64,000 bases of DNA from Streptomyces sp. ATexAB-D23 (GTDB lineage Bacteria; Actinomycetota; Actinomycetes; Streptomycetales; Streptomycetaceae): assembly GCF_000373645.1 (NCBI RefSeq), contig NZ_KB892005.1:774-64773 (forward strand), written 5' to 3'. Each line of letters opens with the position of its first letter. Positions within the stretch are counted from its first letter, which is position 1. Shown piece by piece: positions 1-10,690 of the stretch. Below the pieces are notes generated by a model. That model was given only the letters and a program-made list of their open reading frames with translations. It was not told the DNA's origin and searched no databases. A program made the translations under genes and the position numbers.

Positions 1-127
1 CACACACAGTCAACGAGCCTGAACCCAAAGCGTTCCGGATCAATAGGGCACGCGGAGGGCACGCCGCCGCTCAAGAGTTCCAGACAACAAAGAAGCCCCC
101 GGCCGCTGGCCTGGGGCTTTTTCATGG
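1..127. other. window edge with tRNA terminator, no gene seen
   Basis: No reading frame here looks coding. Positions 93-119 form a hairpin (AAGCCCC and GGCC arms around a GCT loop) followed by T-rich sequence on both strands. It lies just downstream of the minus-strand tRNA-Gly and is most likely its terminator; it could also end a plus-strand transcript that starts outside the window. Confidence 0.6.
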
Positions 128-198
128 AGCGGGTGACGAGAATCGAACTCGCGCTCTGAGCTTGGGAAGCTCATGTTCTACCATTAAACTACACCCGC
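128..198 (-). tRNA. tRNA-Gly (anticodon CCC)
   Basis: Read on the minus strand, a 7-bp acceptor stem (GCGGGTG with CACCCGC), an anticodon stem TGAGC/GCTCA and the loop TTCCCAA give anticodon CCC, which decodes GGG. The T-arm has the GTTCGATTC signature. The gene is 71 nt with U73 as discriminator, and CCA is not encoded. A terminator-like hairpin follows at 93-119. Confidence 0.93.
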
Positions 199-388
199 GT
201 AACGCCGTCGCTGATCAGCGATGCATCGTTCCACACTGTACCCCATCGCCGACCGGGTGGGGGTGACGTGGGTGTCGGGGGCGGGAGTTGGGGGCGTAGC
301 GTGGGTGGTCGGAGTGCCGCGTGGAGTGGGGTCCTGTTCATCCCCTAATGTGGCGGTCTCGTCCACGGCTTGATGGGGAAGGGACTTG

Positions 389-562
389 ATGGACTCCATG
401 GAGCGCACCGTCGTCCGCTGTGCCGAAGGGCACGTTTTCGCTACCAGTTCGTTTCCGATGCAGCAGCTCGGGGCCGGGCGGATCGGGCCCGGGCGGCTGA
501 TCCGTTGTCCTCGTTGTGCTCGGTTGCGGCATGCCGTGCCTGTGGTGTTCGAGCAGCGGTAG
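389..562 (+). CDS. 57-aa zinc-ribbon-like small protein
   Basis: This short frame runs from ATG at 389 (or ATG at 398, 54 aa) to TAG at 560. A good ribosome binding site (GGGAAGGGA, 376-384) precedes the first ATG. The product begins MDSMERTVVRC, with a C-x3-H motif (CAEGH) near the N-terminus and CPRC in the C-terminal half, the layout of a single zinc ribbon. I recall similarly short uncharacterised proteins from Streptomyces, but no function is known to me. It stands alone between tRNA-Gly and dcd. The frame, the RBS and the metal-ligand spacing are the evidence; the zinc binding is inferred. Confidence 0.6.
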   Translation: MDSMERTVVRCAEGHVFATSSFPMQQLGAGRIGPGRLIRCPRCARLRHAVPVVFEQR

Positions 563-630
563 CGGGCGGGTGACAGGCGCGCGGGCGGCCCGATGGGGGC
601 GGGCCCGCGCGTTCTGCGTATCCTCGGTGG

Positions 631-1206
631 GTGCTTCTCTCAGACAAGGACATCCGGGCCGAGATCGACGCCGGACGCGTACGTATTGATCCATTCGATG
701 CGTCGATGGTGCAGCCGTCGAGTATCGATGTGCGTCTCGACCGCTACTTCCGGGTGTTCGAGAACCACCGTTATCCGCATATTGATCCGGCCGTCGAGCA
801 GGTCGATCTGACGCGTACCGTCGAGCCGGACGGGGACGAGGCGTTCATCCTGCACCCGGGGGAGTTCGTGCTCGCGTCGACGTACGAGGTCATCTCGCTG
901 CCGGACGATCTCGCGTCGCGGCTGGAGGGGAAGAGTTCGCTCGGCCGGCTCGGGCTGGTCACGCATTCCACGGCCGGGTTCATCGACCCCGGTTTCTCCG
1001 GGCACGTGACCCTGGAGCTGTCGAATCTGGCGACGCTGCCGATAAAGCTGTGGCCGGGGATGAAGATCGGTCAGCTGTGCATGTTCCGGCTGAGTTCTCC
1101 TTCGGAGTTTCCTTACGGCTCCGAGCGGTACGGATCTCGTTATCAGGGGCAGCGGGGGCCGACCGCGTCGCGCTCCTTCCTGAATTTCCACCGGACGCAG
1201 GTGTGA
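631..1206 (+). CDS. dcd: dCTP deaminase
   Basis: Deaminates dCTP to dUTP in pyrimidine deoxynucleotide synthesis. The 191-aa product begins [13 protein letters not shown] and carries the trimeric dCTP deaminase/dUTPase fold, including the segment [18 protein letters not shown] with its active-site serine and arginine region and the GFSGHVTLE strand. The length equals the usual actinobacterial enzyme. The GTG start has no convincing Shine-Dalgarno sequence. Instead TATCCT (619-624) ends six bases before the GTG, which suggests a leaderless transcript. A phosphoribosyltransferase gene follows six bases after the stop and is probably cotranscribed, so both belong to nucleotide metabolism. Confidence 0.95.
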   Translation: MLLSDKDIRAEIDAGRVRIDPFDASMVQPSSIDVRLDRYFRVFENHRYPHIDPAVEQVDLTRTVEPDGDEAFILHPGEFVLASTYEVISLPDDLASRLEGKSSLGRLGLVTHSTAGFIDPGFSGHVTLELSNLATLPIKLWPGMKIGQLCMFRLSSPSEFPYGSERYGSRYQGQRGPTASRSFLNFHRTQV

Positions 1207-1212
1207 CGGTCG

Positions 1213-1713
1213 ATGGGTGACGACGTGCGGGAGAACCTGACGTACGACGGCTTCGGGCATGCCGTGCGGGAGCTGGCGCAGGCGGTGGCCGACGACGGGT
1301 ACGAGCCGGATGTGGTGCTGAGCATCGCGCGGGGCGGGGTGTTCGTCGCGGGTGGTCTCGCGTACGCGCTGGACTGCAAGAACATTCACCTGGTGAACGT
1401 GGAGTTCTATACGGGTGTGGGCACCACGTTGGAAATGCCGGTGATGCTGGCGCCCGTGCCCAACGCCATCGACTTCTCGGCCAAGAAGGTCCTGATCGCC
1501 GACGACGTCGCCGATACCGGGAAGACGCTGAAACTGGTGCGTGATTTCTGCATCGATCACGTTGCCGAGGTGCGGTCCGCGGTCATCTACGAGAAGCCCC
1601 AGTCGCTCGTGAAATGCGAGTACGTGTGGAAGAAGACCGATCGCTGGATCAACTTCCCGTGGAGTGTGGAGAAGCCCGTCGTGCGGCGCGGCGGGCAGGT
1701 TCTCGACGCCTGA
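1213..1713 (+). CDS. phosphoribosyltransferase family protein
   Basis: A 166-aa type I phosphoribosyltransferase. The PRPP-binding loop is clear as VLIADDVADTGKT around residues 95-107, preceded by the usual SIARGG strand-turn near residue 36. The closest family feel is xanthine/hypoxanthine or gpt-like PRTases that attach a purine base to PRPP, but the substrate cannot be told from sequence alone. The ATG lies six bases after the dcd stop, so the two are likely one operon. A hairpin with a short T run follows at 1753-1789. I am confident of the fold and uncertain of the base used. Confidence 0.87.
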   Translation: MGDDVRENLTYDGFGHAVRELAQAVADDGYEPDVVLSIARGGVFVAGGLAYALDCKNIHLVNVEFYTGVGTTLEMPVMLAPVPNAIDFSAKKVLIADDVADTGKTLKLVRDFCIDHVAEVRSAVIYEKPQSLVKCEYVWKKTDRWINFPWSVEKPVVRRGGQVLDA

Positions 1714-1752
1714 GTGGGTACGTGACGAGTGAGTACGCGGGTGGGAATGGCT

Positions 1753-1789
1753 GGGCCCGGTGGTGGATTTCTCCGCCACCGGGCCCTTT
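1753..1789 (+). terminator. intrinsic terminator after the dcd operon
   Basis: GGGCCCGGTGGTGGA and TCCGCCACCGGGCCC pair around a TTTC loop, followed by TTT. It sits between two converging genes and could serve both strands. Confidence 0.75.
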
Positions 1790-1816
1790 CAGGTGTTGCG
1801 GTTGTGCCTCAGGTCC

Positions 1817-2800
1817 TCAGATCGTGCCGAGTTTCAGGATCGACACCAGCGCCAGCAGCTGGATCGCCGACGCGCCCAGTGCCTTCGGCCACGGCAGGTC
1901 GTGCGACTTGCTCACCATGGAGGTGAGGAGCGCCGCCGCGGCCAGCCAGGTGATCCAGCCGAGGATCACGACCAGGGAGTTCTCGCCGCCCAGGAACATC
2001 GCGAACACCAGGCGCGGGACGTCCGTGAGGGACATGATCAGCATGGACAGGCCCACCGTCGGCTGCCACGAGCCGTCGCCGCCGAGCTGGCGGGCGAGCG
2101 TGTGGGTGACCGCGCCCAGGACCAGGCCGCCGAGTACGAAGCAGACGCCCGTGATGAGGACGTACGGGACGGCGCTGGAGACGGGGGCGCGGATCGCGTC
2201 TTCGCGGGCCTCGTCGAAGCCGAAGAGGGCCAGCAGGCCGTAGAGGAACGTCACGATCAGGGCGGGGCCCCAGACCGGGTAGTCCCGCATCTGCCAGAAC
2301 GTCGGGCCGGGGCGCGTCACGATGCCGCTGAGCAGCTGCTTCCAGTGCAGGCGCGGGCCCATGGGCGGGGCGGGGGCGTGGCCGGCGCGGTAGGCGTTGC
2401 CGTCGCTGTACGGCTCCTCGCCGATGCTGAACGCCTGCGTGTGGCCGGGGTTGTTCGCGTACGGATCGCCGTGGTGCGGGCCGCCCTGCTGGGGGTACGG
2501 GTCGCCGAAGTACTCGGGTTCGTCGGGGCCGCCGCCCGGGTAGCCGCCGTTGCCCGGGTAGCCGCCGGGGTGGTGCGGGCCGCCGGGGTGGTTGTAGCCG
2601 TTGTCGGCGGGGTAGGCACCGCCGTCGTTGTAGCCCGGTGCGGCGTGGTGCGGGGCGTTGTTCCCTCCCGTCGGCGGCCATTGCTGCTGTCCGTACGGCG
2701 GCGGGGGTGCCTGATTGCCGTACGGCTGCTGCCGCGGTTGCTGTTGCCCTTGCTGCGGGGTGCGGTTGTCCCGGCCGCGTCCGATCCTGAATCCAGCCAC
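1817..2800 (-). CDS. Yip1-family membrane protein with Q/P/G/Y-rich N-terminus
   Basis: A 327-aa protein. The first roughly 165 residues are low-complexity and rich in Gln, Pro, Gly and Tyr (repeats of the type YGNQAPPPPYGQQQ) and are probably a disordered cytoplasmic tail. The remainder holds about five hydrophobic segments (for example PALIVTFLYGLLALFGF and VPYVLITGVCFVLGGLVLG), the arrangement of the Yip1 domain. The role of Yip1 proteins in bacteria is not established. The gene converges on the phosphoribosyltransferase and has its own upstream region of about 200 bp shared with the terminator of the next minus-strand gene. Confidence 0.75.
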   Translation of the reverse strand: MAGFRIGRGRDNRTPQQGQQQPRQQPYGNQAPPPPYGQQQWPPTGGNNAPHHAAPGYNDGGAYPADNGYNHPGGPHHPGGYPGNGGYPGGGPDEPEYFGDPYPQQGGPHHGDPYANNPGHTQAFSIGEEPYSDGNAYRAGHAPAPPMGPRLHWKQLLSGIVTRPGPTFWQMRDYPVWGPALIVTFLYGLLALFGFDEAREDAIRAPVSSAVPYVLITGVCFVLGGLVLGAVTHTLARQLGGDGSWQPTVGLSMLIMSLTDVPRLVFAMFLGGENSLVVILGWITWLAAAALLTSMVSKSHDLPWPKALGASAIQLLALVSILKLGTI

Positions 2801-2946
2801 CCATCGAACGTACCTGCTCCATCGGGGGCGGGTGCCGGGGCGGCGGAACTGGCCGGCCTTTGACGCTCAGCTGTGACATCCCCTAGGGGGTCCCCGAGGG
2901 GCTGCCACCAGCACGCCGCGGGGGAAGGCAGGAGCGGGAAAAGCGG

Positions 2947-2985
2947 AAGCGGCCGGTCCTGCCCCCGAGGCAGGTCCGACCGCTT
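2947..2985 (-). terminator. hairpin downstream of the EtfD-like gene
   Basis: Arms of 17 bases (2947-2963 and 2969-2985, two internal mismatches) surround a 5-base loop, 25 bases past the stop codon of the minus-strand Fe-S gene. There is no long T run, as is common in this genus. Confidence 0.6.
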
Positions 2986-3009
2986 CGCTCCGCCGTGGCG
3001 CGGGTCCGG

Positions 3010-5277
3010 CTACTTCGCCGGTTCCGGCTCCGGTGCGTCGGCCGATTCCGGCTCGCCCGCCGGGTCGGCCGGGGTCTTCACGGAGTCGAGCAGCAGCTGC
3101 GACACGTCGACCACCTGGACGGACTCCTTCGCCTTGCCGTCGTTCTTCTTGCCGTTGACCGAGTCGGTCAGCATGACCAGGCAGAACGGGCAGGCCGTGG
3201 AGACGATGTCCGGGTTGAGGGAGAGGGCCTCGTCGACGCGCTCGTTGTTGACGCGCTTGCCGATCCGCTCCTCCATCCACATCCGGGCACCACCGGCGCC
3301 GCAGCAGAAGCCGCGCTCCTTGTGGCGGTGCATCTCCTCGTTCCGCAGTCCCGGGACCTTCGCGATGATCTCGCGCGGGGGCGTGTAGATCTTGTTGTGA
3401 CGGCCCAGGTAGCAGGGGTCGTGGTACGTGATCAGGCCCTCGACCGGGGTCACCGGGATCAGCTTGCCCTCGTCGATGAGGTGCTGGAGCAGCTGCGTGT
3501 GGTGGATGACCTCGTACTCGCCGCCGAGCTGCGGGTACTCGTTGGCGATGGTGTTGAAGCAGTGCGGGCAGGTGGCGACGATCTTCTTCGTCGCCTTGGC
3601 CTTCTTGGTCGAGTCGTCCTCGTCGTCCTCGCCGAACGCCATGTTCAGCATCGCGACGTTCTCCGCGCCGAGCTGCTGGAACAGCGGCTCGTTGCCCAGG
3701 CGGCGGGCGGAGTCACCCGTGCACTTCTCGTCGCCGCCCATGATCGCGAACTTGACGCCCGCGATGTGGAGGAGCTCGGCGAAGGCCTTGGTGGTCTTCT
3801 TCGCGCGGTCCTCCAGGGCGCCGGCGCAGCCGACCCAGTAGAGGTAGTCGACCTCGGTGAGGTCCTCGATGTCCTTGCCGACGATCGGGACGTCGAAGTC
3901 GACCTCCTTGGTCCACTCGACGCGCTGCTTCTTGGCGAGCCCCCAGGGGTTGCCCTTCTTCTCCAGGTTCTTGAGCATGGTCCCCGCCTCGGACGGGAAC
4001 GCGGACTCGATCATCACCTGGTAGCGGCGCATGTCGACGATGTGGTCGACGTGCTCGATGTCGACCGGGCACTGCTCCACGCACGCACCGCAGGTGGTGC
4101 AGGACCAGAGGACGTCCGGGTCGATGACGCCGTTCTCCTCCAGCGTGCCGATCAGGGGGCGCTCGGCCTCCGCGAGGGCGGCCGCGGGGACGTCCTTCAG
4201 CTGTTCGGCCGAGGCCTTCTCCTCGCCCTCCATGTCCTTGCCGCCGCCGGCCAGCAGGTAGGGGGCCTTGGCGTGCGCGTGGTCGCGCAGGGACATGATC
4301 AGGAGCTTCGGGGAGAGCGGCTTGCCGGTGTTCCAGGCGGGGCACTGCGACTGGCAGCGGCCGCACTCGGTGCACGTGGAGAAGTCGAGGATGCCCTTCC
4401 AGGAGAACTGCTCGACCTGGGAGACGCCGAAGACGGCGTCCTCGGCCGGGTCCTCCCAGTCGATCTCCTCGCCGCCCGAGGTCATCGGCTGGAGCGCGCC
4501 GAGCGCGACCTCGCCGTCGGCGTTCCGCTTGAACCAGATGTTCGGGAAGCCGAGGAAGCGGTGCCAGGCGACACCCATGTTGGTGTTGAGCGACACCGTG
4601 ATCATCCAGATCAGCGAGGTGCCGATCTTGATCATCGCGACGAAGTAGATGAGGTTCTGGAGGGTGCCGAGCGCCAGTCCCTTGAAGGCGAGGACCAGCG
4701 GGTACGAGACGAAGTACGCGGCCTCGTAGCCGCCGACGTGGTGGATCGCGCCCTCAAGGCCGCGCAGGGTCAGGATCGCCAGGCCGATGACGAGGATGAC
4801 GTACTCGACGAAGTACGCCTGCCAGGCCTTCGAGCCCGCGAAGCGGGACTTGCGGCCCGCCCGGGACGGGAGGTTCAGCAGCCGGATGGCGATCAGCACG
4901 AGGATGCCGACCGTCGTCATCAGGCCGATGAACTCGATGTACAGCTCGAACGGCAGCCATTCACCGATGATCGGCAGGACCCAGTCGGCCTTGAACAGCT
5001 GCCCGTACGCCTGGAGCAGCGTCGGCGGCAGGGTCAGGAAGCCGATGGCGACGAACCAGTGCGCGAAGCCGACGATCCCCCACCGGTTCATCCGGGTGTG
5101 GCCGAGGAATTCCCTGACCAGGGTGAGGGTGCGCTGCTTCGGGTTGTCGGTGCGACTGCCGGCCGGGACCGGCTGTCCGAGCGTGACGAACCGGTAGATC
5201 TGCGCGACGGCTCGGGCGATGAGCGCAACGCCGACCACGGTCAGCACCAGCGACACGATGATCGCGGCGAGTTGCAT
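3010..5277 (-). CDS. membrane Fe-S oxidoreductase, EtfD / heterodisulfide-reductase-like
   Basis: A 755-aa protein with about six membrane helices in residues 1-235. Two 4Fe-4S motifs follow (CTECGRCQSQCP at 302-313 and CTTCGACVEQCP at 393-404), then two cysteine-rich CCG domains typical of heterodisulfide reductase HdrD/GlpC, visible as YHDPCYLGRHN and FCCGAGGARMW. The architecture matches the actinobacterial protein shown in mycobacteria (EtfD) to take electrons from the beta-oxidation flavoprotein ETF and pass them to the respiratory chain; that role here is by homology. Acidic and Lys-rich inserts and a Pro/Glu/Ala tail are extra. The gene is monocistronic with hairpins on both sides. Confidence 0.83.
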   Translation of the reverse strand: MQLAAIIVSLVLTVVGVALIARAVAQIYRFVTLGQPVPAGSRTDNPKQRTLTLVREFLGHTRMNRWGIVGFAHWFVAIGFLTLPPTLLQAYGQLFKADWVLPIIGEWLPFELYIEFIGLMTTVGILVLIAIRLLNLPSRAGRKSRFAGSKAWQAYFVEYVILVIGLAILTLRGLEGAIHHVGGYEAAYFVSYPLVLAFKGLALGTLQNLIYFVAMIKIGTSLIWMITVSLNTNMGVAWHRFLGFPNIWFKRNADGEVALGALQPMTSGGEEIDWEDPAEDAVFGVSQVEQFSWKGILDFSTCTECGRCQSQCPAWNTGKPLSPKLLIMSLRDHAHAKAPYLLAGGGKDMEGEEKASAEQLKDVPAAALAEAERPLIGTLEENGVIDPDVLWSCTTCGACVEQCPVDIEHVDHIVDMRRYQVMIESAFPSEAGTMLKNLEKKGNPWGLAKKQRVEWTKEVDFDVPIVGKDIEDLTEVDYLYWVGCAGALEDRAKKTTKAFAELLHIAGVKFAIMGGDEKCTGDSARRLGNEPLFQQLGAENVAMLNMAFGEDDEDDSTKKAKATKKIVATCPHCFNTIANEYPQLGGEYEVIHHTQLLQHLIDEGKLIPVTPVEGLITYHDPCYLGRHNKIYTPPREIIAKVPGLRNEEMHRHKERGFCCGAGGARMWMEERIGKRVNNERVDEALSLNPDIVSTACPFCLVMLTDSVNGKKNDGKAKESVQVVDVSQLLLDSVKTPADPAGEPESADAPEPEPAK

Positions 5278-5384
5278 TGGGGGCTCCTCGGGCCTGCGAG
5301 GTGGGGATCGATCCAGCGTCTACTAGCGGGTACCGCGTGTGCCAGTGGGCATGGAGGTGATCACTGGGACTACGAGTATCGCTA

Positions 5385-5398
5385 CTACTAAGCAGTAA
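5385..5398. promoter_or_regulatory. candidate operator upstream of the EtfD-like gene
   Basis: CTACT-AAGC-AGTAA is an imperfect inverted repeat in an unusually AT-rich patch (5375-5410) about 110 bp upstream of the Fe-S gene start. Its size suits a TetR-type regulator. This is inference from symmetry and base composition only. Confidence 0.3.
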
Positions 5399-5427
5399 CT
5401 TAATCAGTCTGTGCTGACACTATCCAC

Positions 5428-6105
5428 TTATTCCGCCGTCCTGTAGCCGGGCAGGCGGTGATCTGTGTCGCTCAGGTGTGCCTTGCCGCGCCACCGAGGG
5501 GCGCGGGCCGCCCGGAGCAGGGGGGCGCGGACCGCCTCGGCCAGGATCGCCAGGTCCAGCCGCAGCCCCTGGTGCTCCGCGTAGTGCTGGTCGAGGAGCG
5601 CCGCCTCGTCCCACGGCATTCCCGAGCGGTGGCGCACCTGGGCCAGGCCGGTCAGGCCCGGTTTCAGCTCCTGGCGCCAGTGTCGCGCGCCGCCGGAGCC
5701 GTTCCGTACGTCGCCCGGGGCGAGCGGTGCCGGGCCCACGAGGGAGAGCTCGCCCCGTACGACGTGGTGCAGCCGGGAGACGATGTCCAGTTTCAGGCGG
5801 CGGGTGCGCAGTGAGCGCAGGACGAAGGGGCGGCCGTGCAACCCGGTGCGCGGGGAGTGCGTCAGTACGTCTGCCGGCCGGTGCCGGACGGCGAGCGCCA
5901 GGGCGGCGGCGGCCAGCAGCGGGGAGGCCAGGAGCAGCAGGGCCGAGCCGAGGAGCACGTCCAGGGTGCGCTTGGCGGTGGGGCGGGGGAGGGGTGCGGG
6001 GGTCAGGGTGCGCAGGGTCTCGCGCGCGGTCGTCAGGCGGGATGCCCGGGGCGGCTGCCAGGGGCGTGGCCCGCGGCCCCGCTGCCCTCTCCTCTGCGTA
6101 CGCAT
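5428..6105 (-). CDS. degenerate bacterial sugar transferase
   Basis: A 225-aa protein if begun at the ATG at 6105; an in-frame extension to 6216 is possible but less likely. It has the single N-terminal hydrophobic segment (KRTLDVLLGSALLLLASPLL) and the C-terminal layout of polyisoprenyl-phosphate hexose-1-phosphate transferases (WcaJ/PssY type), including GELSLVGPAPL and KPGLTGLAQV. Key residues differ from the family: the usual LDE-P-Q catalytic segment reads LDIVSR, and VGPRP reads VGPAP. The usual acceptor is undecaprenyl phosphate in exopolysaccharide priming, but activity is doubtful here. No glycan genes are adjacent. It diverges from dnaK. Confidence 0.68.
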   Translation of the reverse strand: MRTQRRGQRGRGPRPWQPPRASRLTTARETLRTLTPAPLPRPTAKRTLDVLLGSALLLLASPLLAAAALALAVRHRPADVLTHSPRTGLHGRPFVLRSLRTRRLKLDIVSRLHHVVRGELSLVGPAPLAPGDVRNGSGGARHWRQELKPGLTGLAQVRHRSGMPWDEAALLDQHYAEHQGLRLDLAILAEAVRAPLLRAARAPRWRGKAHLSDTDHRLPGYRTAE

Positions 6106-6260
6106 CGTTCGCACCTGCCTGGGTTCGGCGGATCGGATGACGGTTTTGCACTGCTCACGGCATTTTGTGACAGAACGATCCCATGCGGCCATGATGGGAA
6201 GGGTTGTATGGCCCATCGGGTGGGCAGGTGTCGCCGGTCGCGCGGGGTGTGTGCACGTAA

Positions 6261-8862
<2,602 letters not shown>

Positions 8863-8994
8863 CATTCCGTCCGATCACCTGGCAGCACACCGCCCGGCCA
8901 CCAGGACCTTCCGTCCGGTCGGTGCCAGGGCCTTCGGGCCCGGCGCCGGCCGGACGGGGGGCTCCCGGCCGGTCGTCCGAAAGGAGGGACGTCG

Positions 8995-10185
8995 ATGAGT
9001 ACGAAGGACTTCGTCGAGAAGGACTACTACAAGGTTCTCGGCGTCCCCAAGGACGCCACCGACGCCGAGATCAAGAAGGCGTACCGGAAGCTCGCCCGCG
9101 AGTTCCACCCGGACGCCAACAAGGGCGACGACAAGGCGGAGGAGCGCTTCAAGGAGATCTCCGAGGCGAATGACGTCCTCGGCGACACCAAGAAGCGCAA
9201 GGAGTACGACGAGGCGCGCGCCCTCTTCGGCAACGGCGGCTTCCGCGCCGGGCCCGGCGGCGCCCAGGGCAACTTCAACTTCGACCTGGGGGACCTCTTC
9301 GGAGGCGCCCAGGGCGGCGGGGGCCAGGGCGGCGCCGGCGGATTCGGCGGCGGCGGCGGGCTCGGCGACGTGTTCGGCGGCCTGTTCAACCGCGGCGGCG
9401 GCACCGGTACGCGGGTGCAGCCGCGGCGCGGCCAGGACATCGAGTCCGAGGTGACGCTCAGCTTCACCGAGGCGGTCGACGGGGCCACGGTCCCGCTGCG
9501 GATGTCCAGCCAGGCCCCCTGCAAGGCGTGCTCCGGCACCGGCGACAAGAACGGCACCCCGAGGGTGTGTCCGACCTGCGTCGGTACCGGACAGGTCTCG
9601 CGCGGCAGCGGCGGCGGCTTCTCGCTGACCGACCCGTGCGTGGACTGCAAGGGCCGCGGTCTCATCGCCCAGGACCCCTGCGACGTCTGCAAGGGCAGCG
9701 GCCGGGCGCGTTCCTCGCGGACCATGCAGGTGCGGATCCCGGCGGGCGTCTCCGACAGCCAGCGCATCCGGCTGCGCGGCAAGGGCGCGCCGGGCGAGCG
9801 CGGCGGCCCGGCCGGCGACCTGTACGTCGTGGTCCATGTCGACGCCCACCCGGTCTTCGGCCGCAGGGGCGACAACCTCACCGTCACGGTGCCCGTCACC
9901 TTCACGGAGGCGGCGCTCGGCGGCGAGGTGAAGGTCCCCACGCTCGGCGGGCCGCCCGTCACGCTGAAGCTTCCGGCCGGCACCCCGAATGGGCGTACGA
10001 TGCGGGCCCGCGGCAAGGGCGCGGTCCGTAAGGACGGCACCCGGGGCGACCTCCTGGTCACCGTCGAGGTGACCGTGCCCACCGACCTCGGCACCGAGGC
10101 CAGGGACGCGCTGGAGGCCTACCGGAAGGCGACCGCGGGCCAGGACCCGCGGGCGGAGCTGTTCCAGGCGGCGAAGGGAGCTTGA
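8995..10185 (+). CDS. dnaJ: co-chaperone DnaJ (type I Hsp40)
   Basis: Stimulates the DnaK ATPase and delivers substrates. The 396-aa product has a J domain with the HPD motif at residues 38-40, a Gly/Phe-rich linker (about 85-140), a zinc domain with four CxxCxGxG units (CKACSGTG, CPTCVGTG, CVDCKGRG, CDVCKGSG) and a C-terminal substrate domain. This is the full type I architecture. The start is supported by AAAGGAGGGA just upstream. It is in the HspR-controlled operon, one base before the hspR start. Confidence 0.97.
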   Translation: MSTKDFVEKDYYKVLGVPKDATDAEIKKAYRKLAREFHPDANKGDDKAEERFKEISEANDVLGDTKKRKEYDEARALFGNGGFRAGPGGAQGNFNFDLGDLFGGAQGGGGQGGAGGFGGGGGLGDVFGGLFNRGGGTGTRVQPRRGQDIESEVTLSFTEAVDGATVPLRMSSQAPCKACSGTGDKNGTPRVCPTCVGTGQVSRGSGGGFSLTDPCVDCKGRGLIAQDPCDVCKGSGRARSSRTMQVRIPAGVSDSQRIRLRGKGAPGERGGPAGDLYVVVHVDAHPVFGRRGDNLTVTVPVTFTEAALGGEVKVPTLGGPPVTLKLPAGTPNGRTMRARGKGAVRKDGTRGDLLVTVEVTVPTDLGTEARDALEAYRKATAGQDPRAELFQAAKGA

Positions 10186-10186
10186 G

Positions 10187-10633
10187 GTGGACGGCCGACG
10201 GCGTAATCCGTACGAACTGACCGATGAGTCCCCGGTGTACGTGATCTCGATCGCGGCCCAGCTCTCGGGCCTGCATCCGCAGACGCTGCGCCAGTACGAC
10301 CGCCTCGGCCTGGTCTCCCCCGACCGCACGGCCGGACGCGGCCGGCGCTACTCGGCCCGTGACATCGAGCTGCTGCGCACCGTGCAGCAGCTGTCGCAGG
10401 ACGAGGGCATCAACCTCGCCGGCATCAAGCGCATCATCGAGCTGGAGAACCAGGTCGCGGCCCTTCAGCAGCGCGTCGCCGAACTCTCGGCGGCCGTGGA
10501 CGGCGCCGCGGCGGCGATGCAGCAGCGCGAGGCCCAGGTCCACGCCTCGTACCGGCGCGACCTGGTCCCGTACCAGGACGTGCAGCAGACCAGTGCGCTG
10601 GTGGTCTGGCGGCCCAAGCGGCCGAAGGACTGA
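10187..10633 (+). CDS. hspR: heat-shock repressor HspR (MerR family)
   Basis: Represses dnaK, clpB and related loci by binding HAIR sites, with DnaK as corepressor. The 148-aa product has a MerR-type winged helix (VISIAAQLSGLHPQTLRQYD, then a wing with GRGRRYS) in residues 18-85 and a coiled coil (about 88-120) for dimerisation. GTG is the start, directly after the dnaJ stop. The HAIR sites at 6261-6333 and 16086-16143 are its expected targets, forming an autoregulatory loop. A stem-loop at 10648-10690 ends the operon. Confidence 0.96.
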   Translation: MDGRRRNPYELTDESPVYVISIAAQLSGLHPQTLRQYDRLGLVSPDRTAGRGRRYSARDIELLRTVQQLSQDEGINLAGIKRIIELENQVAALQQRVAELSAAVDGAAAAMQQREAQVHASYRRDLVPYQDVQQTSALVVWRPKRPKD

Positions 10634-10647
10634 GCGGCCCCGCGCGT

Positions 10648-10690
10648 ACGCGGCCCGTCATCCCGGTGTTCCGGGCATGGCGGGCCGCGT
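10648..10690 (+). terminator. stem-loop ending the dnaK operon
   Basis: ACGCGGCCCG (10648-10657) and CGGGCCGCGT (10681-10690) pair, and the stem continues inwards to a TGTT loop with one bulge. It overlaps the last codons of the converging regulator gene on the minus strand, so it may terminate both transcripts. There is no T tract. Confidence 0.65.

Noticed and set aside
2995..5391. Long plus-strand open frame (798 codons) opposite the Fe-S gene
   Set aside because: It is an antisense shadow caused by high GC: composition is Arg/Asp/Leu/Val/Gln-rich without domain motifs, whereas the minus strand carries clear Fe-S motifs.
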